From assembly GCF_021729885.1 (NCBI RefSeq), contig NZ_CP063401.1, forward strand, positions 2,720,501 through 2,784,500: a stretch of 64,000 nt of DNA, in the 5' to 3' direction. Below, piece by piece: positions 17,385 to 25,372 of this stretch (positions are counted from its first letter, which is position 1; each line of letters opens with the position of its first letter). This stretch comes from Devosia sp. SL43 (GTDB lineage Bacteria > Pseudomonadota > Alphaproteobacteria > Rhizobiales > Devosiaceae). The notes below the pieces were generated by a model. It searched no databases and had not been told where the DNA came from. It saw nothing but the letters and a program-made list of their open reading frames with translations. A program made the position numbers and the translations under genes.

Positions 17385-17903
17385 ATGCGAGCATTTTTGA
17401 GGACACTCCTGGCGGTAGCACTCCTACTGGCCAGCTACCCGGTTAGCGTGGCGCAGGCCGCGTTCTCGCCCAAGCAGATGGGCCCCGAATGCGTGGAGAT
17501 TTATCGCGACTGGCTGACGCAGCCATCGCCTCGCGCCTTTGCGCTATCCACCAACAATGTCGACTGCGGCGCCGCCTGGGCGCATACGACAGTTGATGAG
17601 GCGCGCACCGACGCTCTCGACCGCTGCAACAGCACCGGCGCACCCGGTTGCGTCGTCGTTGCCGAAGATGCGACGCCGCTGCCCAGCGTCACGGTGGGCG
17701 ACGCTGTGCTGATCGGCGACTGCACGGCCGACTACGCGGTCTGGCTGGAGCAGGCAGGACCCAAGTCGTTCTACGCGACGGAAGATGGCCGCAGCTGCGG
17801 TTCGGCCTGGAGCTACGACACGCTGCAGCAGACCCGCAAGGAAGCGCGACGGCTCTGTGTGCAATATGGCGACCCTTGCACGGAAATTTCGGTGGTGGAG
17901 TAG
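17385..17903 (+). CDS. Secreted protein with two tandem DUF4189-like Cys motifs
   Basis: A 172-residue exported protein. The Sec signal (MRAFLRTLLAVALLLASYPV) ends near VAQA-A. The mature part is an internal duplication: DCGAAWAHTT...EARTDALDRCNSTGAPGC and SCGSAWSYDT...TRKEARRLCVQYGDPC share the pattern CGxAWxxxT(x)nA...xxC(x)6C. This spacing resembles DUF4189/DUF4189-like extracytoplasmic domains and suggests one disulfide per repeat. Function is unknown. It stands between the FAD/Fe-S dehydrogenase and a palindromic repeat. Confidence 0.8.
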   Translation: MRAFLRTLLAVALLLASYPVSVAQAAFSPKQMGPECVEIYRDWLTQPSPRAFALSTNNVDCGAAWAHTTVDEARTDALDRCNSTGAPGCVVVAEDATPLPSVTVGDAVLIGDCTADYAVWLEQAGPKSFYATEDGRSCGSAWSYDTLQQTRKEARRLCVQYGDPCTEISVVE

Positions 17904-17923
17904 CGGTCGGCCTATGGCAGGTT

Positions 17924-18052
17924 GCCACGCCCTCGTGGTTCGAGGCTCGCGAAGGGCTCGCACCTCACCATGAGGACTACTGATACTCCGAACTAACAAC
18001 AGCCTCATGGTGAGGTGCGCTTCTTCAGCGCCTCGAACCACGAGGGCGTGGC
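17924..18052. repeat. 129-bp palindromic repeat, family A, copy 1
   Basis: Outer arms GCCACGCCCTCGTGGTTCGA and the complementary TCGAACCACGAGGGCGTGGC, with inner arms CACCTCACCATGAGG/CCTCATGGTGAGGTG, enclose a variable ~25-base centre. It lies 20 bases after a stop codon. Further copies are at 24035-24163 (same length) and 32415-32550. Read in frame it gives the false peptide WFEAREGLAPHHED, which can contaminate gene calls. Confidence 0.9.
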
Positions 18053-18115
18053 GCAAGGCGGGGTGACCTTTGGGTGCAAACCGGTTACTGAAGCCGCAGC
18101 AAGCCCCGGACACCA

Positions 18116-19309
18116 ATGACCATCACTGCCACCATTACCAGCCTCGGCCATAAGGGCGAGGGTGTTGCCGAAATCGAGGGCCGCAAGGTCTTTGTGCCGC
18201 TGACGTTGCCCGAGGAAGTCGTTGAGATCGACGTCGAGGGCGAGCGCGGCACGCTGCGGGGCGTGGTGACGCCGGCGGCCAACCGCATCGAGCCCTTCTG
18301 CCCGCATTTTGGCGCCTGTGGCGGCTGCCAGCTGCAGCATATGAACCGACCAAGCTACGAGGCCTTCAAGATCGGCTTGGTGGAGACGCCGCTGCATTTC
18401 GCCGGCATCGACGAAAGAGTCAGCCGCTTCATCGATGCATCGGGCGATGGCAGGCGGCGGGCAACCTTGCATGCGCGGCGCGAAGGCGCTGGCTATATGC
18501 GGCTGCGCAGCCATGAGGTGGAAGACCTCGATACCTGCCCGATCCTGGTGGCTGGGCTGGCCAAGGCGCCCGATATCGCGCGGGCCGTGATGCAGGCGGT
18601 GGGTGAGGCCGATGTGAGCTTCGCCGCGACGCTATCAGGGCTCGACGTTGCTATTCGCAGCGAGAAAAAGCAGGCGCGGGCCGACCGGGTGGCGCCGCTG
18701 GTGCAGCGCTTCAAGCTGGCGCGACTGGCGCTCAATGGCGAGATGGTGCTGCAGGCGCAGCCACCGATCGTGCAAATGGGCAAGGCGCAGGTGGAACTGC
18801 CGATCGGCAGTTTCTTGCAGGCGACGGAAGCAGCCGAGCAGGTGCTGGCTGACTATGTGCTCGAGGCGGTGGGCAAGGCCAAGACCGTGGCCGACCTGTT
18901 CTGCGGCGTTGGTCCGTTTGCGCTGCGGCTGGCAGAGCAGCGGCCGGTGGCGGCCTTCGATAGCGACAAGCCCGGCATTGCCGCCCTCGAAAAGGCATGG
19001 CGCTTCACCAAGGGCATCCGTGAGGTGACGGCCAAGGCGCGCGACCTGTATCGCGAGCCGCTGACCCAGTTCGAACTGCCCTATGAAGCGGTGGTGCTTG
19101 ACCCGCCGCGCGCCGGCGCCGAGGCGCAGGTCAGGGAATTGGCCAAGTCCAAGGTCAAGACGGTGGTGATGGTTGCCTGCGATGCGCGCACCTTTGCCCG
19201 CGATGCGGCCATTCTGGTTGGTGGCGGCTACAAAGTGGGCGGAATTGTCGCAGTCGACCAGTTCTCCCAGTCTACGCACATCGAGATTGCTGCCACATTT
19301 CGCCGCTAG
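18116..19309 (+). CDS. 23S rRNA/tRNA m5U methyltransferase, RlmD/TrmA family
   Basis: A 397-residue SAM-dependent RNA methyltransferase. Residues ~1-58 form a TRAM-like RNA-binding domain. The FGACGGCQLQH motif with further cysteines (PFCPHFGACGGC, DTCPIL) marks the 4Fe-4S cluster of the RlmD/RumA branch. The catalytic domain has DLFCGVGPFALRLA (SAM motif I), VVLDPPRAG (motif IV) and VACDARTFARD carrying the catalytic Cys; the usual SCNP is ACDA here. STHIEIAATF holds the general-base Glu. Position specificity (23S U1939, U747 or tRNA U54) cannot be told from motifs alone. Repeat copy A lies just upstream. Confidence 0.9.
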   Translation: MTITATITSLGHKGEGVAEIEGRKVFVPLTLPEEVVEIDVEGERGTLRGVVTPAANRIEPFCPHFGACGGCQLQHMNRPSYEAFKIGLVETPLHFAGIDERVSRFIDASGDGRRRATLHARREGAGYMRLRSHEVEDLDTCPILVAGLAKAPDIARAVMQAVGEADVSFAATLSGLDVAIRSEKKQARADRVAPLVQRFKLARLALNGEMVLQAQPPIVQMGKAQVELPIGSFLQATEAAEQVLADYVLEAVGKAKTVADLFCGVGPFALRLAEQRPVAAFDSDKPGIAALEKAWRFTKGIREVTAKARDLYREPLTQFELPYEAVVLDPPRAGAEAQVRELAKSKVKTVVMVACDARTFARDAAILVGGGYKVGGIVAVDQFSQSTHIEIAATFRR

Positions 19310-19421
19310 GCAGGTATGCAGCGTCGTCAACGCAACCGATCTGACTCTGAGTGCGTTGGCCTACTGTCAATAACATCAATAGCGACTGCGTCGGGCGGGC
19401 GTTTTCGCTTGGAGTATACGT

Positions 19422-19823
19422 ATGAACTTTCTCAAGACCACTCTTGCCACCGCCGTTCTTTGCGCTGCTGCTGCAATGCCCAGCTTTGCCCAGGACGCAT
19501 CGGCCACACCTGACGGCTTGTTCGTCGACACCTACGGCACGTCGTTCGAATTCTCGCTGTGCGGCGAGTCCGGCACGGACCTTTGCGGTGTCCTGACCAA
19601 CCTTGAGGGTGAGTCTGCGACACCTGAAAACCTGGCCTTTGTCGGCAAGCAGGTGATGCAGGCAGAGCAGGTTGCCCCAGGCCAGTGGAAGGGCGCCCTG
19701 ACCGCCGGCGGCATCAGTGCCGAGGCCACCGTAACCCAGGTTGGCGCCAACACGATCGAGATCCAGGGCTGCCGCGCGGCAATCCTGTGCCAGACGCTGC
19801 CGTACAATCGCGCATCGTCGTAA
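19422..19823 (+). CDS. Secreted DUF2147-like protein
   Basis: A 133-residue exported protein whose signal peptide ends at SFAQ (residue ~24). The mature domain follows the DUF2147 pattern: FSLCGESGTDLCGVLTNL near the start, WKGALTAGG in the middle and the closing motif IEIQGCRAAILCQTLPYNRA (family GCL..lC....W.R). The four cysteines probably pair. The family is a periplasmic beta-barrel-like domain of unknown role. A terminator follows 18 bases after the stop. Confidence 0.8.
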   Translation: MNFLKTTLATAVLCAAAAMPSFAQDASATPDGLFVDTYGTSFEFSLCGESGTDLCGVLTNLEGESATPENLAFVGKQVMQAEQVAPGQWKGALTAGGISAEATVTQVGANTIEIQGCRAAILCQTLPYNRASS

Positions 19824-19840
19824 GTCTTCAGCGCATACTG

Positions 19841-19869
19841 AAAAGCCCCGGACGCCGTCCGGGGCTTTT
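19841..19869. terminator. Intrinsic terminator between convergent genes
   Basis: AAAAGCCCCGGAC and its complement form a 13-bp stem around a 3-base loop. The stem ends in T-runs in both directions, so it can end the DUF2147 gene (+) and the isomerase operon (-). Confidence 0.85.
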
Positions 19870-19875
19870 GCTTGT

Positions 19876-20703
19876 CTAGCAGACCGTCGCGACACGATCC
19901 TTGATCACGGATAGGACTTCATCGCCTGGGCGCTTCCACCAGTTGTCCTGGCTGAAGATTTCCACCTCCTGGGGGCCATGAAAGCCGGCATCTTCGATCA
20001 TCTTGCGGATGCCCTTGAGGTCGATGACCCCGTCCCCCATCATGCCGCGATCGAGCAGCATGTCCTTGGTCGGTACCAGCCAGTCGCAGATGTGATGGGC
20101 AAAGATGCGCTTCATACGGCCGGCGCGGGCAATGGCCTGGGCCAGCCTCGGATCCCACCAGACATGATAGACATCGATGGCGACGCCCACGGTTTCGCCG
20201 AGGATCTCACAGGTATCGAGCGCCTGATCGATGGTGTTCACACAGGCCCGATCGGCCGCATACATGGGGTGCAGCGGCTCGATGGCGATCTTGATGCCGG
20301 ACGCCTTGGCGTGCGGTAGCATGGCGGCGATGCCGTCGGTGACCATCTGGCGGGCGCCGGCAATGTCCTTGGAGGCGCCAGGCAATCCGCCCACAACCAG
20401 AACCAGGCAATCGGCATTGAGCGCGGCAGCTTCGTCGATGGCGCGGAGATTATCGTCGATATTGGCCTGACGACCAGCTGCCGTCTCGGCCGGGAACATG
20501 CCGCCGCGGCAAACGCCGGTTACCTGGATCTTGTTGGTCTTGACGATATTGGCGGCTTCGGCGAGGCCGATGGCTGATATCTGGTCGCGCCAGGGCGAGA
20601 TGGCGGTGATGCCGGCGCGGAGGCAGCCGTCGACGGCGTCGGCAAAACCCCAGACCTGACGGGTGGTGGCGAGGTTCAGGGAAATGACGGTGTCGGCACT
20701 CAT
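19876..20703 (-). CDS. Sugar phosphate isomerase/epimerase-like TIM-barrel enzyme
   Basis: A 275-residue protein of the xylose isomerase-like/AP-endonuclease-2 TIM-barrel family. Probable metal ligands fall at the expected strands: Glu142 (AIEPLHP), Asp177 and His180 (IDVYHVWWD), His203/204 (FAHHICDW) and Glu247/249 (EVEIFS). Family members isomerise or epimerise sugars, act on inosose-type compounds, or eliminate groups from keto-sugars. It is the last gene of the Gfo/Idh dehydrogenase-DUF993-isomerase operon and overlaps the DUF993 stop by 4 nt (ATGA). The exact reaction is unknown; context points to catabolism of an oxidised sugar or polyol. Confidence 0.88.
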   Translation of the reverse strand: MSADTVISLNLATTRQVWGFADAVDGCLRAGITAISPWRDQISAIGLAEAANIVKTNKIQVTGVCRGGMFPAETAAGRQANIDDNLRAIDEAAALNADCLVLVVGGLPGASKDIAGARQMVTDGIAAMLPHAKASGIKIAIEPLHPMYAADRACVNTIDQALDTCEILGETVGVAIDVYHVWWDPRLAQAIARAGRMKRIFAHHICDWLVPTKDMLLDRGMMGDGVIDLKGIRKMIEDAGFHGPQEVEIFSQDNWWKRPGDEVLSVIKDRVATVC

Positions 20704-21869
20704 GCCGCCACCCCATGCACCGCGAGGACGGCGCGCATGCGCGATGCCGCCAGATCGGGATCGGCGAGAACCCGGGCCTTGTCGGCAAGGCGGAAGAGTT
20801 CAGACAGATGCTGGGCCGAGCGGGTCGATTGCTGGCCGCCGATCATGGCGAAATGGTCCTGCAATCCATTGAGATAGGCGAGGAACACCACGCCGGTTTT
20901 GTAGAACCGGGTCGGCGCCGCAAAGATATGGCGGCTGAGCGGCACGGTGGGTTCGAGCAGGTCGAAGAACTCGTTATTGTTGCCCTTGCCGAGCGCAGCG
21001 AGGCCGGCCGAGGCGGCCGGGGCGATGGCGTCGAAAATGCCGAGCAGGGCGTGGCTATAGCCCTGATCGTCGCCGGCGATAAGTTCGGCATAGTTGAAAT
21101 CGTCGCCGGTATACATCTTGACCGAGGCGGGGAGCCGCCGGCGCATGGCGATCTCTTTCTCGGCCGAGAGCAGGGAAATCTTGATGCCGTCGACATTGTG
21201 GGCATTGGCGGCGATGACGTCGAGGCAGACATCCATGGCGGCGTCGTGGTCGACATTGCCCCAATAGCCCTGCAAAGCCGGATCGAACATCTCGCCCAGC
21301 CAATGCATGATGACGGGTTGTTTCACTTGGCTGAGGATGCGGCCATAGACGCGGGCATAGTCATCCGGCGACTTGGCGGCGGTGGCGAGGGCGCGTGACG
21401 CCATCAGGATGACGCGGCCGCCCTGGCCCTCGACGAAGCCGACCTGCTCTTCATAGGCGTCGATGATCTGGTCGATGGTGACATTGGGGCCGGGCATCAG
21501 GTGATCGGTGCCGGCGCCATAGGCGATGAGGCTATCATCGCGGCTGCGGGCTTCGGCCTGGGCGCGACGGATCAGCTCCTGTGCGTCGGTCCAGGTCAGG
21601 CCCATGCCGCGCTGCGCGGTATCCATGGCCTCGGCGACGCCGAGGCCGAGATCCCAGAGGCGATGGCGGAATTTGAGCGTCGTATCCCAGTCGATGGCAG
21701 GGGTGAGCCAGGGGTCGTTACTGGCCAGCGGGTCGGCGACGACATGCGCTGCGGCATAGGCGATGCGGGAAAAATCCGTGGCCTTGTGGCGGACGAAGGG
21801 GATGGGCTCGCCTGTCAGCGTGTAGCTGGTGATGGAGCGGTCGGCATTGGGCAGGTTGATGGTGGTCAT
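20700..21869 (-). CDS. DUF993 protein, dihydrodipicolinate synthase-fold aldolase/lyase
   Basis: A 389-residue protein whose core resembles class I aldolases of the DapA type. NVDGIKISLL contains Lys230, equivalent to the Schiff-base Lys of DapA (GIKEAS), and MYTGDDFNYAELIAGD matches the DapA SGDD loop. PVIMHWLG occupies the place of DapA's PVILYNVP, so the usual catalytic Tyr reads His189. The ATG at 21869 has AGGAAG 7 nt upstream; longer frames run back into an unrelated repeat. Family members are found with sugar catabolism genes, and a retro-aldol or dehydration step is inferred. It is the middle gene of a three-gene operon under the probable TetR operator. Confidence 0.85.
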   Translation of the reverse strand: MTTINLPNADRSITSYTLTGEPIPFVRHKATDFSRIAYAAAHVVADPLASNDPWLTPAIDWDTTLKFRHRLWDLGLGVAEAMDTAQRGMGLTWTDAQELIRRAQAEARSRDDSLIAYGAGTDHLMPGPNVTIDQIIDAYEEQVGFVEGQGGRVILMASRALATAAKSPDDYARVYGRILSQVKQPVIMHWLGEMFDPALQGYWGNVDHDAAMDVCLDVIAANAHNVDGIKISLLSAEKEIAMRRRLPASVKMYTGDDFNYAELIAGDDQGYSHALLGIFDAIAPAASAGLAALGKGNNNEFFDLLEPTVPLSRHIFAAPTRFYKTGVVFLAYLNGLQDHFAMIGGQQSTRSAQHLSELFRLADKARVLADPDLAASRMRAVLAVHGVAA

Positions 21870-21900
21870 GTTCGACTTCCTCAAAAGTCTCAACAAACTC

Positions 21901-22004
21901 GATGTCATCCCGGCGAAGGCCGGGATCCATGTCCGTGGTCCGCCGAGACGCCGAGCGTGCGGGGCGTTCACCGCATGGATTCCGGCCTTCGCCGGAATGA
22001 CATC
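21901..22004. repeat. Palindromic repeat, family C (GTCATCCCGGC type)
   Basis: GATGTCATCCCGGCGAAGGC pairs with GCCTTCGCCGGAATGACATC at the far end, and ATCCATG/CATGGAT extends the stem. It fills most of the 155-base gap between the dehydrogenase and DUF993 genes of the same operon, so it may tune the relative mRNA levels. Related elements are at 54040-54117 and, degenerate, at 45162-45193. Confidence 0.85.
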
Positions 22005-22024
22005 GTGGGTGGGGTGTCCGGTGG

Positions 22025-23176
22025 CTAGAACTCCAGCTTCGGCACATCGAGCCAGCGGCGTTCGGCCCAACTCTTGAGGCCCAATTCCGCTAGCTGCACG
22101 CCCTTGGCGCCAGCTTCGAGACCGTATTCCCATGGCGCGTCTTCGGCGACGTGCTTCAAAAACATTTCCCACTGCGCCTTGAAGCCGTTCTGGGCTGGCC
22201 AGTTGTCGGGGACTTCTTCCCAATCGCCGAAGAAGTTCATCGTCTGCGGCTGGTCGGGGTTCCACACTGGCTTGGGCGTGTTGACGCGGTGCTGGCTCCA
22301 GCATTTGTGGAGGCCGGCCACGGCCGAACCGTGCGTGCCGTCGACATGGAAGGTCACGAGGTCATCGCGGCGGACGCGGGTGGTCCAGGACGAGTTGATC
22401 TGGGCGACCACGCCGCCTTCGAGCTCGAAGGTCGCATAGGCGGCGTCATCGGTATCGGCCTTGTAGCGGTTGCCCTTTTCGTCGACGCGCTCGGGAATGT
22501 GGGTGGCGCCCAGGCACGAAACGGCCTGCACTTCGCCAAACAGGTTGTCGAGCACATAGCGCCAGTGGCACAGCATATCGAGGATGATGCCGCCGCCATC
22601 GGCCTTGCGGTAATTCCAGCTCGGGCGCTGCGCCGGTTGCCAGTCGCCCTCGAACACCCAGTAGCCGAACTCGCCGCGGACCGAGAGGATTTTGCCGAAG
22701 AACCCGCTGTCGCGCAACATCTTGAGCTTCATGAGGCCTGGCAGGAACAGCTTGTCCTGCACGACGCCATGCTTGAGGCCCGAGGCGCGGGCAGTCTTGG
22801 CAAGATTGACGGCAATCTCGAGCGAGTCCGAGGTCGGCTTTTCGCAATAGACATGCTTGCCGGCAGCAAGCGCCTTTTCGATGAGGCTGGCGCGCATCAG
22901 CGTGGTGCCGGCATCGAAGAACACAGTGTCTTCGGGATTGGCGAGGACGGCGTCGAGGTCGGAACTCCAGCGGGCGATGTTGTGCTTCTTGGCCAGGCGC
23001 TCGATCTTGTCGGCATCGCGACCGACGATGATCGGATCGACCACCAGGCGGTCGCCATTGCTGAGCGCCACGCCGCCCTGATCGCGGATGGCGAGGATGG
23101 AACGCACCAGATGCTGGTTATAGCCCATCCGTCCGGTGACGCCGTGCATGATGAGTCCGAGCCGTCTGTCCGCCAT
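22025..23176 (-). CDS. Gfo/Idh/MocA-family NAD(P)-dependent dehydrogenase
   Basis: A 383-residue oxidoreductase. The N-terminal Rossmann domain holds GVTGRMGYNQHL and VGRDADKIERLA; the family motif VYCEKPTSDS carries the catalytic-site Lys of the EKP signature. The C-terminal domain has DMLCHWRYVLDNLFGEV with the conserved Asp/His pair. It is longer than the usual ~340-360 residues. It heads the minus-strand operon (dehydrogenase-DUF993-isomerase). A GTAACTGATTAGTTAC palindrome lies 27-42 nt before its start, where a bound repressor would block transcription. The substrate is probably a sugar, polyol or glycoside; this is inferred. Confidence 0.93.
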   Translation of the reverse strand: MADRRLGLIMHGVTGRMGYNQHLVRSILAIRDQGGVALSNGDRLVVDPIIVGRDADKIERLAKKHNIARWSSDLDAVLANPEDTVFFDAGTTLMRASLIEKALAAGKHVYCEKPTSDSLEIAVNLAKTARASGLKHGVVQDKLFLPGLMKLKMLRDSGFFGKILSVRGEFGYWVFEGDWQPAQRPSWNYRKADGGGIILDMLCHWRYVLDNLFGEVQAVSCLGATHIPERVDEKGNRYKADTDDAAYATFELEGGVVAQINSSWTTRVRRDDLVTFHVDGTHGSAVAGLHKCWSQHRVNTPKPVWNPDQPQTMNFFGDWEEVPDNWPAQNGFKAQWEMFLKHVAEDAPWEYGLEAGAKGVQLAELGLKSWAERRWLDVPKLEF

Positions 23177-23202
23177 AAAATCCTCCGTGCCGTTTCAGGC
23201 GT

Positions 23203-23218
23203 GTAACTGATTAGTTAC
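23203..23218. promoter_or_regulatory. Probable TetR operator between dehydrogenase operon and tetR
   Basis: GTAACT-GATT-AGTTAC is a palindrome with perfect 6-bp arms. It sits in the divergent region between the Gfo/Idh operon and the TetR gene. A closely matching copy (17 of 21 bases over GTAACYGRTTAGTKAYTTAGC) lies before the ABC transporter operon at 25454. The recurrence in front of both arms supports a shared regulator. Confidence 0.7.
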
Positions 23219-23358
23219 TTAGCTACACGCCACACAAGGGCGACGTCAAGCGTCGTTGTGGGCCTACGGCGAATGGTCAGTTCCGCCTCACCCTTTACCC
23301 CACCGGCCGGCGCTGTTATCTCAGGACCAGAACATGCCTGGGTAACCGACCCGTTCGC

Positions 23359-24033
23359 ATGCGAGGGGATATGGACCAGCGGCTCGCGGACAAAGCAGCG
23401 CCTGTCAAACGCGCCAGGAACTCGGAAAAGACCAAGGCGGCGATCCTTGTCGCCGGTCGGGCCGAATTTGCCGAGCGGGGTTTTGAGGGCGCCCGGGTCG
23501 ATGCCATCGCGGCCCTGGCCGGTGCCAACAAGCGGCTGCTCTACCATTACTTCGGCAACAAGGAAGATCTCTACCGGGCGGTGCTGCTCGACGCCTATCA
23601 GGAGATAAGGCGGGGCGAGCGGGCGCTGAGTCTCGACCAGTTCGGTCCGGTCGACGCCATGGACCGGCTGGTGCGCTTTACCTTTCGGCACTTCCTGGCC
23701 AATCCTTGGTTCCCGCGCCTGCTCGGCACGGAAAACATCGAGAATGCTCGGTTCTTGAAGACCCTGCCGGATATCCAGGCCCTGCATTCGCCGCTGGTGG
23801 GGCAAATCCGCACCATCGTCGAGCGCGGCGCCGATGCCGGCATTTTCCGCCGCGACGTCGATCCGGTGCAGCTCTACATCTCGATCGCCGCGCTGGGATT
23901 CTTCTACGTGTCCAATATGGCGACGCTGTCGGTGATCTTTTCGCGCGATTTGTCCGGTATCGACATGGTGCAGGAGCGCGAGGCCCAGGCGGTGCAGATG
24001 GTGGTGGACTATCTGCGGACGCGGTCGGGGTAG
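23359..24033 (+). CDS. TetR/AcrR-family transcriptional regulator
   Basis: A 224-residue repressor-type protein. Residues ~20-70 form the helix-turn-helix (KAAILVAGRAEFAERGFEGA, VDAIAALAGANKRLLYHYFG, NKEDLYRAVL), closest in style to the RutR/NemR group. The remaining all-helical part is the ligand-binding and dimerisation domain. An alternative start is Met5 (23371). It is divergent from the dehydrogenase-DUF993-isomerase operon with the palindrome at 23203 between them, and convergent with LysR. I infer that it represses both arms of the carbohydrate locus and its own gene until a pathway intermediate binds. Confidence 0.92.
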   Translation: MRGDMDQRLADKAAPVKRARNSEKTKAAILVAGRAEFAERGFEGARVDAIAALAGANKRLLYHYFGNKEDLYRAVLLDAYQEIRRGERALSLDQFGPVDAMDRLVRFTFRHFLANPWFPRLLGTENIENARFLKTLPDIQALHSPLVGQIRTIVERGADAGIFRRDVDPVQLYISIAALGFFYVSNMATLSVIFSRDLSGIDMVQEREAQAVQMVVDYLRTRSG

Positions 24034-24034
24034 T

Positions 24035-24163
24035 GCCACGCCCTCGTGGTTCGAGGCTCGCGAAGGGCTCACACCTCACCATGAGGACTACGGGACACCG
24101 AACCAACAACAGCCCTCATGGTGAGGTGCGCTTCTTCAGCGCCTCGAACCACGAGGGCGTGGC
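24035..24163. repeat. 129-bp palindromic repeat, family A, copy 2
   Basis: Nearly identical to copy 1 (17924-18052), including outer arms GCCACGCCCTCGTGGTTCGA and the same total length. The differences are concentrated in the central loop (about 24090-24115). It fills the gap between the convergent tetR and lysR stop codons (1 and 5 bases from them), where it may serve as a bidirectional terminator-like barrier. Confidence 0.9.
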
Positions 24164-24168
24164 ACGGT

Positions 24169-25092
24169 CTACCCCAAGGCCGGCAGCGCCGCCCTTGCCG
24201 CAGCTTCTAGCCACGCAATCAAATCTGCCACCCTTGGTTCGTCGGCCCGCTCGTTCAGCACATAGATGCCGATCATGCTGCGGCGGGTGGGTTCGGTGAC
24301 GGTGACGCGCTTGAGGCCGCGGCGCTCGAATTCGGCTTCCATCACGTCGGTGTGGTTGATCACCGCTTCGGTGCGGGCGACGAAATCGAGGCAGGCGGCC
24401 AGCGAGTTGGAGGCAAAGGCATATTTGCCCTGGTCGAAGGCGGCGCTGCTGCCGGTGGTGCGGCTCCAGGTTTCGAAGAAGCGCTGGTGCCGGGTTTCGG
24501 GCATGGAACTGGTGACGGCCGGATAGGCCTCGATCTCGGCGATGCTGCGGGGCGCCCGCAGCAACGGATGACCGGCGCGCACGAAATAGCCCTGACCGAT
24601 CTCGGCCAACGGAATGAACCGCGCCCCAGTGCTGCGGTTGAGACCTTCAATTTCGTGGGCGACGAACAGCGAAATGTCGCCTGATAGCAACTGGTCCATG
24701 CAGCGCAGCTGGTTGCCCAGGCTCACATGGATGCGCGAATTGGGAAAGCTCTGCGAATACTCGACCACCATGTCGCGGATGAAGAAGGTCCACCAGGAAT
24801 AGCCGGTGCCGATGCTGAGGCCCTGCTCGGTGCGGCCGCGCTGGTTTTCGATGGCCTTGAGCGTGTTGTCGTAGAGGCGGCGCATCAGCCGCGCGTTCTG
24901 GTAAAGCGTCTCGCCATAGGGCGTGAGTTCGACGCCGCGCGACGAGCGGGTCAGTAGCGGCACGCCCATCGTCTCTTCGAGCTTCTTCATATTGAAGGTC
25001 AGCGTCGGCTGCGTGACGAAGAGCGCCGTCGCCGCGCCGCTGATGGTGCCGGCCTCGGCCACTGCCAGGAATTGGTTGAGCAGCTTGTCCAC
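24169..25092 (-). CDS. LysR-family transcriptional regulator
   Basis: A 307-residue LTTR. The winged helix is at residues ~1-62 (LLNQFLAVAEAGTISGAATA, LFVTQPTLTFNMKKLEETMG, TRSSRGVELTPYGE), followed by the linker helix and a substrate-binding-protein-like effector domain. The start at 25092 fits the family's N-terminus. An ATAGA-N5-TCTAT inverted repeat of T-N11-A form lies 10 bases upstream, suggesting self-repression. It is divergent from the ABC transporter operon (start 25545), which it may activate. It and TetR are the two regulators of this locus. Confidence 0.93.
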   Translation of the reverse strand: MDKLLNQFLAVAEAGTISGAATALFVTQPTLTFNMKKLEETMGVPLLTRSSRGVELTPYGETLYQNARLMRRLYDNTLKAIENQRGRTEQGLSIGTGYSWWTFFIRDMVVEYSQSFPNSRIHVSLGNQLRCMDQLLSGDISLFVAHEIEGLNRSTGARFIPLAEIGQGYFVRAGHPLLRAPRSIAEIEAYPAVTSSMPETRHQRFFETWSRTTGSSAAFDQGKYAFASNSLAACLDFVARTEAVINHTDVMEAEFERRGLKRVTVTEPTRRSMIGIYVLNERADEPRVADLIAWLEAAARAALPALG

Positions 25093-25101
25093 CCTTACCC
25101 C

Positions 25102-25116
25102 ATAGATAAACTCTAT
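25102..25116. promoter_or_regulatory. LysR-type box (T-N11-A) upstream of lysR
   Basis: ATAGATAAACTCTAT is a perfect 5-bp inverted repeat with a 5-base spacer and the T-N11-A pattern of LTTR recognition sites. It lies 10 bases before the LysR start codon and probably overlaps its promoter. The rest of 25117-25544 is non-coding and AT-richer, holding the promoters of both divergent units. Confidence 0.55.
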
Positions 25117-25358
25117 AGTGCGCAGGATATTTCGTATTTTTCTTTTGGTCCAGTCTGGTCCAAACTTTCATTCATACGTGAGGATCGCCGACCAACGGCG
25201 ACGGAGGCGAGGTGCTGTCGGCCGGAGGTGTTGGCCGCAAAAGTATAAGCAAAGCAGGCAATTATCAGGGCGCGATAGGCGCCGGACGTTCGCATTCACG
25301 ACTTCGGCAATCTTCCATACAAGTCGATTGCGCCGCGTCAAATCAGTGTGCTATGTCG

Positions 25359-25372
25359 TAACCAGCCGGTTA
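25359..25372. promoter_or_regulatory. TAACC-N4-GGTTA inverted repeat in the ABC operon promoter region
   Basis: TAACCAGCCGGTTA is a 5-bp-arm inverted repeat ~170 bases before the solute-binding protein gene. It shares the TAACC/GGTTA half-sites with the operator at 25454 and may be a second, weaker TetR site, but its spacer differs. Confidence 0.35.

Noticed and set aside
21870..22304. N-terminal extension of the DUF993 frame up to 22304
   Set aside because: The extension reads through a family C palindrome and into the dehydrogenase gene in another frame. The ATG at 21869 has a good ribosome binding site and a sensible protein start.
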